From: an uncultured Bacteroidales bacterium
Lineage (GTDB): Bacteria; Bacteroidota; Bacteroidia; Bacteroidales; F082
Assembly: GCA_947164955.1 (NCBI GenBank)
Contig: CAMUYT010000010.1
Span: forward strand, 1 to 35,197
DNA length: 35,197 nucleotides
Direction of reading: 5' to 3'
Below are positions 1-8,900 of this stretch, one piece after another (position 1 is the stretch's first letter; the number at the start of each line of letters is the position of its first letter). Below the pieces are notes generated by a model. It was not told the DNA's origin, did no database searches, and worked only from the letters and a program-made list of their open reading frames with translations. Position numbers and translations under genes: made by a program.

Positions 1-787
1 GCGTCAATTCGGTAGAACCATCGTTCCAGCCCACAAAGGTGAAGCCGCTGTTGGGGGTGGCTGTCAGTGTGGCGGTTTCGCCATAATGGTAGGATCCGCC
101 GCCTGTTACGGTACCGCCATTGCTTGGGTCGGCGTTGACGGTGATGGTGTAGGTGCTGGCCAGGAAGTTGGCCGTGAAGCTGAGGTTGCTGTTCACCGTC
201 ACGGTGCGCGGGTTGCTTGTGATGCCGTCGTTCCAGTGGCTGAAGATGTAGCCCGGGTTGGCGGTGGCCGTCAGGGTAATGGTGGTTCCAGCGGGATAGG
301 CGCCTGTGCCGTCCACGCTGCCAGCGTTGGCAGGTCTGACGTTGGCCGACACGTTATAGTAGGTGGTGCCCACTTCGCTGAAGATGGCTTTGTAGTCGGC
401 GTTGCCTGTCACCGTCACTGGGTGCGGGTTTTGGGTTGAGCCGTCGCTCCAAGCTTGGAACTGGTAGCCGCTGTTGGCGGTGGCTGTCAGCGTGGCCATG
501 TCGCCGTAGTGGTAACTGCCGCCGCCGCTCACCGTGCCGCCTTGTGGCGGGTCGGCCGCAACGGTGATGGTGTAGCTCTGTTGCAAGAAGTGAGCCGTGT
601 AGGTGGCATCGCCGTTGACGGTGATGCTACGCGGGTTGGTCGTGATGCCATCGTTCCAGTGGCTGAAGGTCCAGCCCATGTTAGGTGTGGCAGTGAGATA
701 GGTCGTGGTGCCTTGTGGATAAACGCCTGCACCCTCCACCGTGCCGGCTCCAGCTGGCGACACACTGGTGGTGATGGTATAATAGTT
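1..787 (-). repeat. Alternating InlB-type repeats, 423-bp higher-order period
   Basis: Within the adhesin gene two variants of an InlB-type repeat alternate. Variant A has YTITV.ADP..GGTV.GGGSYHYG; variant B has YY.....V.PA.AG.V.G.G.YP.GTT. Type B units start at 784 and 361 and type A units at 574 and 151, so each recurs after exactly 423 bp (141 codons). The array appears to have grown by duplication of an A+B pair and continues past the left edge. Confidence 0.85.
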
Positions 788-3016
788 TACTGATGGTTCA
801 CCGAAGACCGCAGTATACGAAGCGTTTTCGGTGACGGTGAAGGAATAGGAAGGATTGGTTGACACCTCTGCACCGTTTTTCGTCCATTTCAGGAATTCAT
901 AGCCGCTGGCGGGCGTAGCTGTCAGCGTGCAAGTGACACCGGCGTTGTAGGTGCCGCCACCCGTCACCGTGCCCCAGGCGTTGTTGTTGGCGTTGGCCGT
1001 GATGGTGTATTGGGCGATGGCTTCCTCGACGCGTACGTCCTTGATGTACCAGTTGTGGGCGAAGGTGCCTTCATACTCAAAGCTGAATGAGATATTGTGG
1101 CCAGCGTAAGCCCAAAGTGGGATTTCCACATCCGTCCACGAGCTGGAGAAATTGCCATCGTCCCAAATCATTTCGAGGTAGTTATTGTTTGGATTGGGGA
1201 TGCCCGTGCCGTCGAGCAAGATCCAAACCTTGTTCGACATGTCCGAACCCGATGAGGAGCTCTTGGTCTTAAACCTCAGCACATAGTCCTTGCCGCTTTC
1301 CAAAGTAATGTTGGGCGACACGAGGCAGCCATATTGTTCCACGCCCTGTTGCCCCCACGGATGGTAGGCGCATTGCTCTGAAGTGTTGTACTGCCAGCAC
1401 TTGTTGCCGCCGCTCATGTCGTAGTCGACGACATACCAGCAGGTGCTTTGCAGATTCCAATTGTCGAAATTATATATATAAGGTACGCTTTCTGTATCGC
1501 ATGGACTCCATTCCTCGGTGACGCTCACGTCGTCAATAAGCCATGTGTGGGCATAGGTGCCTGTGTATTTGAAGGCGATGTAGATGGCTTGGCCTTGATA
1601 CCCATTTAGATTGATCTCAACGTCCTTCCATGTGCTTGACGGGGAACTTTGTGTCCACACTTGCGTGAAATCGCTAGTATTGGTGCCTGTGGTTGAAATC
1701 CACACGCCTTCATAACTATAGTCATTTGGGTATAACTCGTAACTCTTAAAGGTCAGCTTAGTGTTGTCTCTGCCAGGTTGCAGGAAGAGTCTGGGACTGA
1801 TGAGCCAGCCTTCCTGGGCTACACCCGAAGGCCCAAACGTGTGTCCTGCACAATAGTCGCCTGTAGCGGGTGTCGATACTCGGTCGCCGACCCTTTGCCA
1901 AAACGACAACTGAGAACCGTTATTGTTGTCTTGGTCAATAGTGGTCCAGCAGGGCCAATCGGTGCTTCCCATCTCGAAGCCTTCGGTGAAAGGGAGGGCG
2001 CGGATTTCGCTGTCGGTGCATTCAGGTTCATCGATGAAGAGGCCCGTGATTCTCTCGCAACTGGAGGGCGAGTAAAGGTAAGAGTCATTTCTCCAAATCC
2101 TACCTGTGCCGCCTTCTTGGCCAGCATAATAAACACCGTTGCTATTGGCCACCACCGAGGTGATATAGCCACTCGAGCTATAGAGTTGGACGCCGTTTTT
2201 ATAAACCTTGTCCTGCCCACAATCTTGGGCCACCACATAAATATTGCCCGCATCATCGATATAGATTTTATGACGGTCATAATCAGAAGACGAACATGTA
2301 TTGAGCGTATACACCTCTTGTGTCGCGCCGTCGGTGATACTGGTTTTCCACACTTTCACCGTGTAATTAATACCAACATCAACGACACCTACGGTCCAAA
2401 CATAACCATAATAGTAGCAAATGTCATAGATTCTTGTGCTAGCAGGGAATTCATGGAACACCTCGGATCCTCTCCAAATCACACCATGATAGTTGGAAGA
2501 GCTCGTGTATTGGTAGCCGCACGAATAAAGATAGTCTTCATAGTGCGTAACGCCGTAGACACCACTCTCATAGTTGCCATCGCCCATCTGGCGGTAAACG
2601 GCTGCGTCGTTGTCTTTCCACATCACGGCTGTTCTCACATTGTTGATGCTCTTACAACCCACTGCGTACAAGCTGTTGTTATAGGACATCCTGTACAAGT
2701 CGTAGATCCTTCGGCCTTCACCTGTCGGTGAATCCAAATAAGTGCTGCCATTCTTCATCACATCGGCATAGTAGGGAAGACTGTTATAATAGACGTTTTT
2801 CACCCAATAAACATCACTGCCATACACATCGACGCCGGTGCTCTCTCCAGCGTAGGAGCTCCCTAATGACGTGTTGTACATTATCGTGCCGTTTTTGTAC
2901 ACAGCAGCCTGTGGGACGCTGTTACTTGTGTAGTAGCCGCAAGACCAAATGTCTTGGGCCACTGTCATGCCGGCGAAAGCCATCACCGACAGGATTGCGA
3001 GTAAAATTTTTTTCAT
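1..3016 (-). CDS. Large secreted adhesin-like protein, 3' end outside window
   Basis: The frame is open from ATG at 3016 to the window edge, giving 1005 codons with no stop. Residues 1-22 are a Sec signal peptide (MKKILLAILSVMAFAGMTVA). Residues about 23-340 carry seven units about 45 residues apart, marked by YKNG, MKNG, MWKD, IWRG, VWKT, YKNG and IWRN, which suggests a beta-propeller. Two cleaved-adhesin/MAM-like jelly-roll domains follow (about 345-503 and 507-664), with GWLISP/GCLVSP and LIDDVSV/YIKDVRV signatures. From about 664 there are at least five InlB-type repeats (GGTVSGGG...LTATPNSGY...W). Such domains mediate surface binding in Bacteroidetes T9SS cargo; the actual ligand is unknown. 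The missing C-terminus could carry a sorting domain. It has its own promoter with a palindrome shared with the adjacent two-component operon. The coding reality is secure; the function is inferred. Confidence 0.88.
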   Translation of the reverse strand, partial: MKKILLAILSVMAFAGMTVAQDIWSCGYYTSNSVPQAAVYKNGTIMYNTSLGSSYAGESTGVDVYGSDVYWVKNVYYNSLPYYADVMKNGSTYLDSPTGEGRRIYDLYRMSYNNSLYAVGCKSINNVRTAVMWKDNDAAVYRQMGDGNYESGVYGVTHYEDYLYSCGYQYTSSSNYHGVIWRGSEVFHEFPASTRIYDICYYYGYVWTVGVVDVGINYTVKVWKTSITDGATQEVYTLNTCSSSDYDRHKIYIDDAGNIYVVAQDCGQDKVYKNGVQLYSSSGYITSVVANSNGVYYAGQEGGTGRIWRNDSYLYSPSSCERITGLFIDEPECTDSEIRALPFTEGFEMGSTDWPCWTTIDQDNNNGSQLSFWQRVGDRVSTPATGDYCAGHTFGPSGVAQEGWLISPRLFLQPGRDNTKLTFKSYELYPNDYSYEGVWISTTGTNTSDFTQVWTQSSPSSTWKDVEINLNGYQGQAIYIAFKYTGTYAHTWLIDDVSVTEEWSPCDTESVPYIYNFDNWNLQSTCWYVVDYDMSGGNKCWQYNTSEQCAYHPWGQQGVEQYGCLVSPNITLESGKDYVLRFKTKSSSSGSDMSNKVWILLDGTGIPNPNNNYLEMIWDDGNFSSSWTDVEIPLWAYAGHNISFSFEYEGTFAHNWYIKDVRVEEAIAQYTITANANNNAWGTVTGGGTYNAGVTCTLTATPASGYEFLKWTKNGAEVSTNPSYSFTVTENASYTAVFGEPSVNYYTITTSVSPAGAGTVEGAGVYPQGTTTYLTATPNMGWTFSHWNDGITTNPRSITVNGDATYTAHFLQQSYTITVAADPPQGGTVSGGGSYHYGDMATLTATANSGYQFQAWSDGSTQNPHPVTVTGNADYKAIFSEVGTTYYNVSANVRPANAGSVDGTGAYPAGTTITLTATANPGYIFSHWNDGITSNPRTVTVNSNLSFTANFLASTYTITVNADPSNGGTVTGGGSYHYGETATLTATPNSGFTFVGWNDGSTELT

Positions 3017-3116
3017 AGATTTGATATTTTAAGTATGTGTTTTAATTAGTAATTGTTCAAGACTAAATTGCATGATCTGCCCTTCACCTGATTAAGGTAA
3101 GGTGTATTTACGGCGG

Positions 3117-3162
3117 TAAAACTACAGGAGATTTTGGGAACGATTGTAAGTAAATTTACTTA
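3117..3162 (-). promoter_or_regulatory. Adhesin promoter with upstream 16-bp palindrome
   Basis: On the minus strand a -7-like box TAGTTTTA (3117-3124; consensus TAnnTTTG, last base off) lies 22 bp downstream of the perfect palindrome TAAGTAAATTTACTTA (3147-3162). The same palindrome, at the same 22-bp distance from a -7 box, precedes the histidine-kinase operon. The palindrome covers the expected -33 region, a usual position for an activator or repressor. A second inverted repeat with the same arms turned inward (TTTAC-4-GTAAA, about 3107-3120) overlaps the -7 box and likely start point. Confidence 0.6.
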
Positions 3163-3166
3163 TTAG

Positions 3167-3200
3167 GGCAAAAAAATCCCTTTTTTTTCATTTTTTTGCC
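3167..3200 (-). terminator. A/U-rich hairpin at end of response-regulator gene
   Basis: An 11-bp perfect inverted repeat (GGCAAAAAAAT at 3167-3177 with ATTTTTTTGCC at 3190-3200; 12-nt loop) spans the response-regulator stop codon. The transcript would end in a U-rich arm, so a weak terminator is plausible, but the stem is mostly A-U. Confidence 0.4.
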
Positions 3201-3817
3201 ACCAAATCGGCGTCGTAGGCATACTTTACCAGGTCGGAAGTGGTCTTGAGGTCGAGCTTTTCGAAGATATGGCTTTTGTGCACTTCCACCGTGCGGCGGC
3301 TCAAGCCAAGGTGGTCGGCGAGCTGCTGGGCCGACAAGCCTTTGGCGCACAGCTGGATGATCTCTATTTCGCGAGCCGACAGGTCGGCTTTAGCCTTGAT
3401 GCGGTATTGCAACGCTTCGGTGTCATCATCGCGCCTGAACAGGGCGTCGAGCTTGGCTTTCATCTCTTCCTGGTCCATGTTCTTGCCCCAATAGTCATCC
3501 ACGATGCCTTGGGTGCGACCGACGACTTTGGGGTTGCTGATCTCGCCCGAAAGCAGGACGATTTTGGCCTTGGGGCTGAAAGCACGCGCACAATCAATCA
3601 CATTGACGCCGTCGCCGTCGGGCAAGAAGTAGTCGAGCAGGATGAGGTCCACCTCATCGCCGTGTTGCTCAAGGAATCTCTTGGCCGATGCGACGTCTTC
3701 GGCTTCGCCGACAACGATGCAGTTCATACCCAAGTAGTTGAGCGACAAGCGGGCGCCTACGCGATAGAGCGGATGGTCGTCGACGATGAGGATGCGTATA
3801 GGCTGTTGTTGGTTCAT
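3188..3817 (-). CDS. NarL/LuxR-family response regulator
   Basis: This 209-residue protein has an N-terminal receiver and a C-terminal LuxR-type helix-turn-helix. In the receiver the acidic pair is D13/D14, the phospho-acceptor is D62 (LILLDYFLPDGDG), the switch Ser is S90 and the conserved Lys is K112. The output domain (about 145-205) has the typical LSAREIEIIQLCAKG and LSRRTVEVHKSHIFEKL motifs. Its ATG overlaps the kinase stop in an ATGA, so the two are translationally coupled and it is the likely partner of that kinase. NarL-type regulators usually bind inverted repeats as dimers, so the flanking palindromes at 3147-3162 and 5701-5716 are candidate sites. Target assignment is inference. 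Confidence 0.93.
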   Translation of the reverse strand: MNQQQPIRILIVDDHPLYRVGARLSLNYLGMNCIVVGEAEDVASAKRFLEQHGDEVDLILLDYFLPDGDGVNVIDCARAFSPKAKIVLLSGEISNPKVVGRTQGIVDDYWGKNMDQEEMKAKLDALFRRDDDTEALQYRIKAKADLSAREIEIIQLCAKGLSAQQLADHLGLSRRTVEVHKSHIFEKLDLKTTSDLVKYAYDADLVAKK

Positions 3818-5652
3818 TTCTTTATGCTTAGTGTTACCGTGGTCCCCACGCCTTCTTCGCTTTCGATGGCCATGGTTCCACCGTTGCGTTCCATCATCTG
3901 CTGGCTGACGAAGAGGCCGATGCCCGTGCCCGACTCGCCGCTGGTGCCTTCGGCCGACGTGGGTATCGCCTTCAGCAACTTGCCTAATTTTTCCTTGCCG
4001 ATGCCTTTGCCGTGGTCGACGACCTTGAGCTGGTAGCGCTCGCCGTCATCCTCGGCCTCCAAGCGGATCTCGCCTTCGGCGAAGGAGTATTTCACCGCAT
4101 TCGAGAGGATATTCTGGAACACCATCTCGATGGTTCTGCGGTCGTCGTTGCCCATCCAATCCTTGGGAATGGCATTGGTGACCTTCAGCCGCTTCTGTCC
4201 GATCTCGAAGGCGAGGCTGCGCGCCACCCTGTCGACCATTTCGCCCAGGTTGAAAGGCTCGGCCTGGCTTACTGTGTCGCCAATCATGCCCTTCACCCAG
4301 CTGATGACGTTAAGGATTTTGGACTGTAGTTCCTTGTTCGACGACCTTAGCACAAACAAGTTCTCCTTCAGGTCTTTGTGTGGCATGTCGTCGATGAACT
4401 TGCAGATGAGGTCGAGGACTTTCCCCTGCCCTTCCACTGGTGTCTTGATGTCGTGCGAGACCACGGAGAACAATCGGTCCTTGGTATGGTTGAGGCGGGT
4501 CAACGTTTCGTTGTGTTTCTTGCGTTGCATGGCGTTGCGGGCCACCACCACGACCAAGACGAGCAGCAAGGCGACCACAAGCAGCGACAAGTAGAGCAAG
4601 CGTCGGCTTTGCCGGGTCTTCTCCTCTTGCAGTTCCAGTTGGTGTTCTTTCTCGGCCATTTGGTATTTCACTTGGTAGTCGCGAATCAAGGCTTGCTGGT
4701 CTTCATTGTAGATGGAGTCTCTCATCTTGTTGCATTCCTCGAGATAGCCGACGGCCCGTTCGGGGTGCGAGGCCCTTGTGGCCAAGAAGGCCCCTTCGAG
4801 GCACTCCATTTGGAACTGGTTGTACTGGTTCTGTTTCGCTATGTCAAGGGCTTGGAGGAAGAGTTGCTCTGAGACCATGTCGTCGCCGCGGTCGTGGGCG
4901 TATTGGCCGTTGAGTATGATGATGAGGGTCTCGAAGTAGAGTTCCTTTTCGCGTTGGGCGATGACGAGTGCGGTGTCGAGTTGGGCATGGGCATCGTCAT
5001 GGCGTCCTGCCGCTTGGTAGGCTTTCGACAAGGCGATGCGGCGGTTGATGAGTTTTTCCTGGTTGTCGCCATATTGTTGCGACAAAGCCATGGCTTGTTC
5101 GGCAAAGTCGATGGCCTCGGCTTGGGTTTTGTCGTGTCGCGGGTCGTCGGCTTCCATCAGTCCGAATTGCATCAGTCGGACCCCCGACAGGTTCTGGTAA
5201 TAGGTGGCCAGACTGAGGTTGGCCATCGTGTCGGTACCCACGTCGCCCAACATCTCGATACACTTCCAATACATCTCCTCCGACTGGTCGTATTCCTCCA
5301 TGTCGAAATAGATCGAGGCGATGTTGTTCATGACGTACCGTTTGTTGACGGTGGCCATCTCGCCCCCAATTTCGTCCATGATCTCGGTGCAAATATTGTA
5401 GTTGCTGATGGCTTCGTCGTATTGCCCCATGCGCATATAGGCTCCAGCGATGGTGTTGTAGCATCCGGCCACGTTGTACATGTCGCCCGCCTGTTCATAG
5501 AGCTCCAGGGCCTGTTCGGTGTAGTCGATCACCTCAACGAAACGGCTCTCGTTGAAGCATTGCAGTATCTTGGCCCTAAGGCTGTCGGCGTCTTGTGCCT
5601 TCAGCCCTATGGCGAGACAGGCAAGGATGATTGTATAAAGCAGTCTTTTCAT
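3814..5652 (-). CDS. TPR-containing sensor histidine kinase
   Basis: I chose ATG at 5652 (612 residues) because it opens directly into a signal sequence (MKRLLYTIILACLAIGLKAQ); a frame-compatible ATG 30 bp upstream only adds a hydrophilic leader. Residues about 25-320 are helical TPR-like repeats, expected in the periplasm, followed by one membrane helix (about 350-371) and a coiled linker. The kinase core has an H-box with phospho-acceptor H400 (SHDIKTP), an N-box (NILSNAVKYS), a G1 box (DHGKGIG) and a G2 box (GTGIGLF). This architecture is common in Bacteroidetes; the ligand is not evident. It forms an ATGA-overlapping operon with the response regulator. A proximal promoter with the shared palindrome and a possible distal promoter lie upstream. 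Confidence 0.93.
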   Translation of the reverse strand: MKRLLYTIILACLAIGLKAQDADSLRAKILQCFNESRFVEVIDYTEQALELYEQAGDMYNVAGCYNTIAGAYMRMGQYDEAISNYNICTEIMDEIGGEMATVNKRYVMNNIASIYFDMEEYDQSEEMYWKCIEMLGDVGTDTMANLSLATYYQNLSGVRLMQFGLMEADDPRHDKTQAEAIDFAEQAMALSQQYGDNQEKLINRRIALSKAYQAAGRHDDAHAQLDTALVIAQREKELYFETLIIILNGQYAHDRGDDMVSEQLFLQALDIAKQNQYNQFQMECLEGAFLATRASHPERAVGYLEECNKMRDSIYNEDQQALIRDYQVKYQMAEKEHQLELQEEKTRQSRRLLYLSLLVVALLLVLVVVVARNAMQRKKHNETLTRLNHTKDRLFSVVSHDIKTPVEGQGKVLDLICKFIDDMPHKDLKENLFVLRSSNKELQSKILNVISWVKGMIGDTVSQAEPFNLGEMVDRVARSLAFEIGQKRLKVTNAIPKDWMGNDDRRTIEMVFQNILSNAVKYSFAEGEIRLEAEDDGERYQLKVVDHGKGIGKEKLGKLLKAIPTSAEGTSGESGTGIGLFVSQQMMERNGGTMAIESEEGVGTTVTLSIKK

Positions 5653-5670
5653 TTCTAGTGGATCAGGTCG

Positions 5671-5716
5671 CAAAATTAGCAATGATTTCTGAGACGGTTA
5701 TAAGTAAATTTACTTA
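5671..5716 (-). promoter_or_regulatory. Kinase-operon promoter with upstream 16-bp palindrome
   Basis: On the minus strand the -7 box TAATTTTG (5671-5678) is a full match to TAnnTTTG and sits 18 bp before the kinase ATG. The perfect palindrome TAAGTAAATTTACTTA (5701-5716) begins 22 bp upstream of it, covering the -33 region. The spacer also resembles that of the adhesin promoter (shared ..aa.cgt..c..aaatc). This suggests autoregulation by the adjacent regulator. Confidence 0.6.
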
Positions 5717-5798
5717 TTGGCTAAACTCTTTTGAGTGTCCTTTCTTTGGATGAATTTATGTAATTATTTTATAATCAAATAATTAAATATTTAATACA

Positions 5799-5818
5799 AT
5801 TAGACGCTTCAAAGATAG
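5799..5818 (-). promoter_or_regulatory. Possible distal promoter, 20-bp block shared with the C10 gene
   Basis: The plus-strand block attagacgcttcaaagatag contains, on the minus strand, the -7 box TATCTTTG (5810-5817) followed by GAAGCGTCTAAT. The identical 20-bp block is at 20438-20457, just before the C10 peptidase gene. Here it would give the kinase operon a second start with a long AT-rich leader. Confidence 0.5.
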
Positions 5819-5895
5819 TAATATTTCGAGATATTTCTGATTAGCTTCGCATAAATTGCAGAACTTTGTGAGGCGCGAGGCGACGATGAGGGCAG

Positions 5896-5923
5896 AAAAA
5901 AAGGCCGCCCCGCGGGGCGGCCT
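5896..5923 (-). terminator. Rho-independent terminator after the Arg-gingipain-like gene
   Basis: A perfect GC-rich palindrome (AGGCCGCCCC-GC-GGGGCGGCCT, 5902-5923) is followed on the minus strand by a run of seven Ts, about 20 bp after the C25 stop codon. Nearly the same terminator follows the other gingipain-like gene. Confidence 0.88.
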
Positions 5924-5941
5924 CGGTGTTTTCAGGCGTCA

Positions 5942-8900
5942 TTACTGCCGCTGATAGACATAGCCGTGGCCGGGTTGTAAGGTTACAACCCCATCCGTCC
6001 AGGTCGTGCCGTCGTAGGTGGACACGTTGCCGTCCTTGTCGGTGATGGTGTCGCCATTGGCAGGCGTGATGCCGAGGCTGCCGAGGGCGGTGGCGATGTC
6101 GGCGGCTTGCGTGCCCGTGTAACCAATCCAATTATGGCCTGAGAAAATGGTCGGGCTGACATTGCCGACAGGGGCGCCGGTGAGCGCCAGCGAACAGGCG
6201 GCACTGGTCTCGATCTTATACATCTTGCCGGGCTCGATGCTGGTGAGCGTACCACTCCAGCTACCGTTGGCATATTCGGCGAAGCCACCGTCCTGCGAGT
6301 TGATGAGGAGGCCCGAAGTGCCAAGGGCGGCCTCGATCTGCTCGAGGGTGACGTTGACGGTGGGTGTCCACCAGTTGGCGCCTTTGATGAGACTGACCGT
6401 TTGGGTAGCGACCTCAGCGAAGTTGGCCACTAAGTTGCGGTCGGCAGTGACGGTGAAAGTGTAGCTGGCATCGGCCAGCACGGCAGCGTCGTTCTCCGTC
6501 CAGTTCACGAAGCCGTAGCCCGTGTTGGGCGTGGCCGTCACGGTGCAGGTCTCGCCTTCGTAATAGGTGGCACTCACCTCCCCTGTCTCGATTTCGCCTT
6601 CCACGATGGTGATGTCGTCGACATAAAGCAGATGTTGGTCATAGCAGTTATAATGGCGAATGGCTATGTAACCCATGCCGCTATAGGCGCTCAAATCAAC
6701 AGTATATTCGTGCCAACTGTTGTCCTCCAATGTCACTTCCAGCTCATAATGCGTGAAGTCGCTAGTGCTAGTGTTGCCCGATTCCGATATCACTACATAG
6801 AAAGTCTCTGCAGGATAGTTGCTCATTCGAGCTGCTGCATAGAAAGTAATGCTGCCGCCCAAACGAACTTGTGGCGAGACAAGATAATTGTCAGGGTAAA
6901 CCGCGCTACCAGAGCCGCCCGATGTGGATGCTGAAATATAGGATTCAGAAAGCATCATTCCAGAAGAAGAATTGTGACATTCTGGAACAATCTGGTTCCC
7001 ATTGGAGTCATAGGCAACGTATTCCGTGTTATGCATCCAATTGTGCGATGATGTGCCATCAGAGCCTTTCAGGGCTGTCCAGCCCTGCCAGCCGTCCTCA
7101 AAGTCATAGGTGAGTTCGTCCCTGTTGCCTCTGCCGCCGAAGGCGACGGTGCCGCCTTCCACGGGGTTGGGGGCGATGGTGACGGTGTATTGCGGGATGG
7201 CGGTGAAGGTGGCCGTGTAGGTGGCGTTCTCTGTCACCGTGAAGGTGTAGGTGGCGTTGGTGCTCACCACGGTGTTGCCTTTCTTCCAGTTGGTGAAGGT
7301 GTAGCCCGTATGGGGTGTGGCCGTAAGGGTGCATTGGTCGCTCAACTCGTATACGCCACCACCACTCACCGTGCCGCCTTCGGCGGGATTGGCCGTGGCG
7401 GTGATGTAGGCTTGGTTCGTATTGCCCACCACCGTGATGGTGCCGAGGTAGGTCACCTTGTTGTAGCCGAACACGCAGAGGGTGAGTTCGTCGCCCGCAG
7501 TGAGCGTACCATTAATATTAATGGTGGCGGTGGTGCCGCTCACGGTGGCTTTGCCCAAGATGTTGTGGTTGGCATCGGTGATGGTGGCCACTGCCCCGTT
7601 GCCGTTGCTGACGGTGACGGTGTAGGACGTGGCGCCCAAGTCAATGCTGCCAGCGTGGGTGACCGTCATGGCTTGCGGGGTCTTGGTGCGGAGCATCAGC
7701 GAGGGGTCGCCGTAGAGGATCCAGGCTTGGTAGGTGCCGACGGCGGATTGATTGGTAGTGCTATAATTGTCAAAAATAGCCATCATACCATTGACCATTG
7801 TTCCACCCAAGGTGCGTTTGATGTTGTTGTTGTAGCTCTCCACGAGGATGTCGACAAACTCGTCTTGTGCCCACATGGGCGGAATCCATGGTTGAGAGAT
7901 GTAAGAGAATGCACCGCCGATGGCACCCGTAGGGTTCGAACCATTAGTGGCATGCATCCAAGTCTCACCAAAGCAATCTCCACTCGAGTAGTCATACTTG
8001 CCCACCAAGCAAGCCACCGAGAAGATAAAAGGCAATTTATTGTCGTTGGTTAGGGCGTTGACATAAGTGTTCGTGTAGTAAGGTGAGTGGGACTGCCATC
8101 CGGTTTCCTGCCCATGGTTGCAGTAATTGATTATGCCCACGCCACTATTGATATGGTTGCTAATGGTAGTGCACGAAGATGAAGGATATCCGCTCACATT
8201 GTAATAATCTTGATAAACAGTGCTATAGCCATAGTTCATCAAATCAGTGCGAAGGTTTTCGATATGTTGGTAATCATCTTCGTTGTTATGGCCGCCACTG
8301 CCTGCCGAGGCGCTGATACCCAAGCCATTTTGGCACCAAGTGGCAGATGTGGTAAGGTCACGTTCGTAAGTGATGATACGGTTGACTTGCGTGGCCACTT
8401 GAGTCGTGCTGCTGGCCGAGAAACGACCGATGAACACGTCGTTGTAGATGTCGCTACCGACAATTTGGCCATAGGCGTTGTCGCCCTTGCCAGCATAGCT
8501 GGAGCCACCACCAGTATAGGTATATCCAGAAATCTGCGCCACATCGCCGACGAGCAGCACGTGGGTCAGGTTGTTGTTGGCGTTGTATTGGTTCTGGATG
8601 TATGTCTTGATGGCCGAGTAGGTGCTTCCTGCCGTGCTGGTGCCCACGATGGTGGTGTTGACGCCACGGGTCTTCTTCCAGTTGACGAAATCGGTCATCG
8701 AGCTGATGAAGTTGTCGTAGCAGATGATGAGCAGGTCGCCTTCCTCATCGAGGGGTGTGTAGCGGCCCATCGCGGCTTCGTAGTTGATGAAGTGGCGTTG
8801 GTAGACGCTCTTGAAGTCGGGGTCCATCTTCACCACGTTGCTGCGGCGGCTCTCGATGGTGTTTTCGCCATGGTCGTCAATCTTGTACATCTCAACGGTC

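Noticed and set aside
1-787. CRISPR-like regular repetition
   Set aside because: The repetition is in-frame protein repeats of about 70 residues, not short direct repeats with unique spacers.
1778-2731. 317-codon open frame on the plus strand
   Set aside because: Lies opposite the continuous 1005-codon adhesin frame, which has a signal peptide and known domains.
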